Source: CAZGSG01 sp964528095 (lineage in GTDB: Bacteria; Bacteroidota; Bacteroidia; Chitinophagales; Chitinophagaceae). Taken from it: DNA of 8,203 nucleotides. The DNA lies in NCBI GenBank assembly GCA_964528095.1, contig CAZGSG010000262.1:1-8203 (forward strand). The letters are read 5' to 3'. The notes beneath the pieces were generated by a model. It did no database searches, was not told the DNA's origin, and worked only from the letters and a program-made list of their open reading frames with translations. Positions 6,725-8,203 of this stretch are shown in pieces (the stretch's first letter is position 1; the number at the start of each line of letters is the position of its first letter). The position numbers were made by a program, and so were the translations under genes.

Positions 6725-8176
6725 TTAACGATAATAGCGTTCATCTTCAGGAAACGGCACCACGTATTTACTTTCGTTCATGCCAACAGTACCCGATCCG
6801 GTTACCTCAGGTATTGTTGCAAGGTTCAATCGCTTGAACATAAAAAACGTTTGTCCTTCACCGATAAACTCCCTTTGGTATTCATCGGTGATAGCCACCA
6901 AAAGGTCATTTCTGGTACTTCCTGCATCAAAATTGATGGGAGTAAGTCCCCTGCTTAATCGCAGGGTGTTCAAATAAAAATATCCCTGTTGCAGATCGGG
7001 TGCGGTTTCAGCAGCAATGAGGTAGAGTTCCGCTTTTTTTATGAGCGGCTGATAATATTTAACAGCCCCGTCCATAATGGATACATCGCTGTATTTTATA
7101 AAAACCTTATACGCTTTATCGCCTTCAAGCCCTACTTTAAACCAGTATTTTAGTCGCAAGTCAGTGGAAGCCGGATCGTAAATTGCATTCAATCTCAAAG
7201 GCGCTGGCGTATTTATTTGATCATCGGTGAGCATAGGACTGAAAAGCTGTCGGTAGTAATCATATATCTTTCTGTTTTCAATTCCGAAAAAAGATTCCCC
7301 GCTCATCACAGGATCTTTTGCCAGCTGCGTTTCCGTTTGCCATGGAAAGAAAGCTTCCTGAACCAAAATCACTGAATTGACGGCATCCCAGGCCTCCGTG
7401 TTTTTTCCGGCATAAAGTAATACGCGGGCTTGTAAAGTCTTTACAGCAAAATAATTCATCCTCCTGTGCCGGTTAGAAAGGTAATTGATCGTTTCACCTA
7501 CCCCTGAGAGGCCTGTTTTATCAGCACCTTTAACACGTACAGGGTCTTTATCCAGCAATACCAGCGCCGAATCAAGGTCGTGAAGAATCTCCGCTATTGC
7601 ATTCCTGGCCGATAAGATGGGTTGTATTTCTGTACTGGCTTTGCGCACATAAGGAATCGCAAGCGCATCTGGCGCTATCGCATATACCGGCCCAAAGAGC
7701 CGAAGCTGATCAAAGTGCAGCAGCGCCCTTATTGCATAGGCTTCTCCTAACAGGATATTTCGTTCATCGGTTTCTATTACATGAAATGAAGGATGCTGCA
7801 GGTGGGTACTAAAATTATTTACTTGTAAAATAGATGAATATGCCTTTTTCCAAATACCGTCAAACAAGAGTTTATAAATCGTGTATTCAAAGTCCATTCC
7901 CAGATATCTTACACTGCTTGAGTAGTAATACTGGGCCATACCCTCTGTGGCATCCATAGTGATTACATTGCCATATAATAATGAGTCGGATAAGGATTGG
8001 TAAATACCATTCAATACCGATTCAACACCCTTTGGGGTGGAAAATGCTTCTTCTTCAAACATATAGCCACGCGGCTGCACCTGCAGAAATTTTTTGCAGG
8101 AGGGTGACTGCAATAGCAGCAACCCTGCCATCAGAGAAATGAATGCTGCCCTTTTTGAAAAAAAATTTTTTATCAT
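6725..8176 (-). CDS. RagB/SusD-family nutrient-binding outer-membrane lipoprotein
   Basis: This 483-residue surface lipoprotein acts as the lid and binding partner of a SusC-type TonB-dependent channel. The signal peptide (basic KNFFSKR, hydrophobic core about 11-22) ends at Cys27 in SPSCKKFL. SusD hallmarks appear in order: the N-terminal segment with FSTPKGVESVLNGIYQSLSD (45-64); the TPR-type helix GEAYAIRALLHFDQLRLFG (144-162); helix KAELYLIAAE (381-390); TDEYQREFIGEGQTFFMFKR (430-449); and the C-terminal YVVPFPEDERYYR (471-483). The length is normal for the family and the gene appears intact. The apparent stop of the upstream receptor lies 11 bp before the ATG, as expected for a susC-susD pair. 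The ligand cannot be inferred, because SusD proteins bind glycans, peptides and other nutrients. No carbohydrate-active enzyme is present here to point to a glycan. Confidence 0.95.
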   Translation of the reverse strand: MIKNFFSKRAAFISLMAGLLLLQSPSCKKFLQVQPRGYMFEEEAFSTPKGVESVLNGIYQSLSDSLLYGNVITMDATEGMAQYYYSSSVRYLGMDFEYTIYKLLFDGIWKKAYSSILQVNNFSTHLQHPSFHVIETDERNILLGEAYAIRALLHFDQLRLFGPVYAIAPDALAIPYVRKASTEIQPILSARNAIAEILHDLDSALVLLDKDPVRVKGADKTGLSGVGETINYLSNRHRRMNYFAVKTLQARVLLYAGKNTEAWDAVNSVILVQEAFFPWQTETQLAKDPVMSGESFFGIENRKIYDYYRQLFSPMLTDDQINTPAPLRLNAIYDPASTDLRLKYWFKVGLEGDKAYKVFIKYSDVSIMDGAVKYYQPLIKKAELYLIAAETAPDLQQGYFYLNTLRLSRGLTPINFDAGSTRNDLLVAITDEYQREFIGEGQTFFMFKRLNLATIPEVTGSGTVGMNESKYVVPFPEDERYYR

Positions 8177-8187
8177 TGCGCAGGGTT

Positions 8188-8203
8188 TTAAAAAGTCATG
8201 TTT
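8188..8203 (-). CDS. Probable 3' end of SusC/RagA TonB-dependent receptor
   Basis: Only the last few codons fall in the window: the minus strand reads Asn-Met-Thr-Phe followed by TAA at 8190-8188. A terminal phenylalanine after alternating residues is typical of the last beta strand of outer-membrane barrels, and SusC genes sit immediately upstream of susD. The stop lies 11 bp before the SusD start. Five residues' worth of sequence is weak evidence by itself, so the call rests mainly on position. Confidence 0.5.

Noticed and set aside
4061..8203. Calling the SusCD region a polysaccharide utilisation locus
   Set aside because: No glycoside hydrolase, lyase, esterase or glycan-sensing regulator is visible in the window.

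Overview
This window looks like chromosomal DNA from a Bacteroidota bacterium, most plausibly Chitinophagaceae or a related Sphingobacteriia/Chitinophagia lineage. The evidence is a SusD-family lipoprotein next to DUF4843 and PKD-like lipoproteins, a GldA/GldFG-type ABC transporter, moderately AT-rich DNA, and no strong Shine-Dalgarno sequences. Every gene I can support lies on the minus strand, so transcription runs from high to low coordinates. The genus call is inference from family content.

In transcription order: (1) 8203-8188, the last codons of what is probably a SusC/RagA TonB-dependent outer-membrane receptor; (2) 8176-6725, a RagB/SusD-like surface lipoprotein; (3) 6653-5703, a DUF4843 lipoprotein; (4) 5659-4061, a PKD-like-family lipoprotein; (5) 3893-2967, an ABC transporter ATPase; (6) 2957-636, a 773-residue ABC-2 permease fused to a GldG-type periplasmic domain; (7) 634 to the window edge, the N-terminal 211 residues of a MutS-related protein. 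The gaps are 11, 71, 43, 167, 9 and 1 bp. The only sizeable break is the 167 bp between genes 4 and 5, and it shows neither a clear terminator nor a recognisable promoter.

Two functional modules appear. Genes 1-4 form an outer-membrane uptake locus: a TonB-driven SusCD pair plus two accessory lipoproteins that normally accompany a particular SusCD subclass. No glycan-degrading enzyme is visible, so it should not be called a polysaccharide utilisation locus from this window alone. Genes 5-7 form a tightly packed unit: an inner-membrane ABC-2 transporter of unknown substrate, with a MutS-like ATPase-family protein starting one base after the permease stop codon. The most interesting point is this coupling of a MutS homologue that appears to lack the mismatch-recognition domain to a membrane transporter downstream of a SusCD locus. 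The plus strand carries no convincing gene, and I found no RNA gene, CRISPR array or mobile element.
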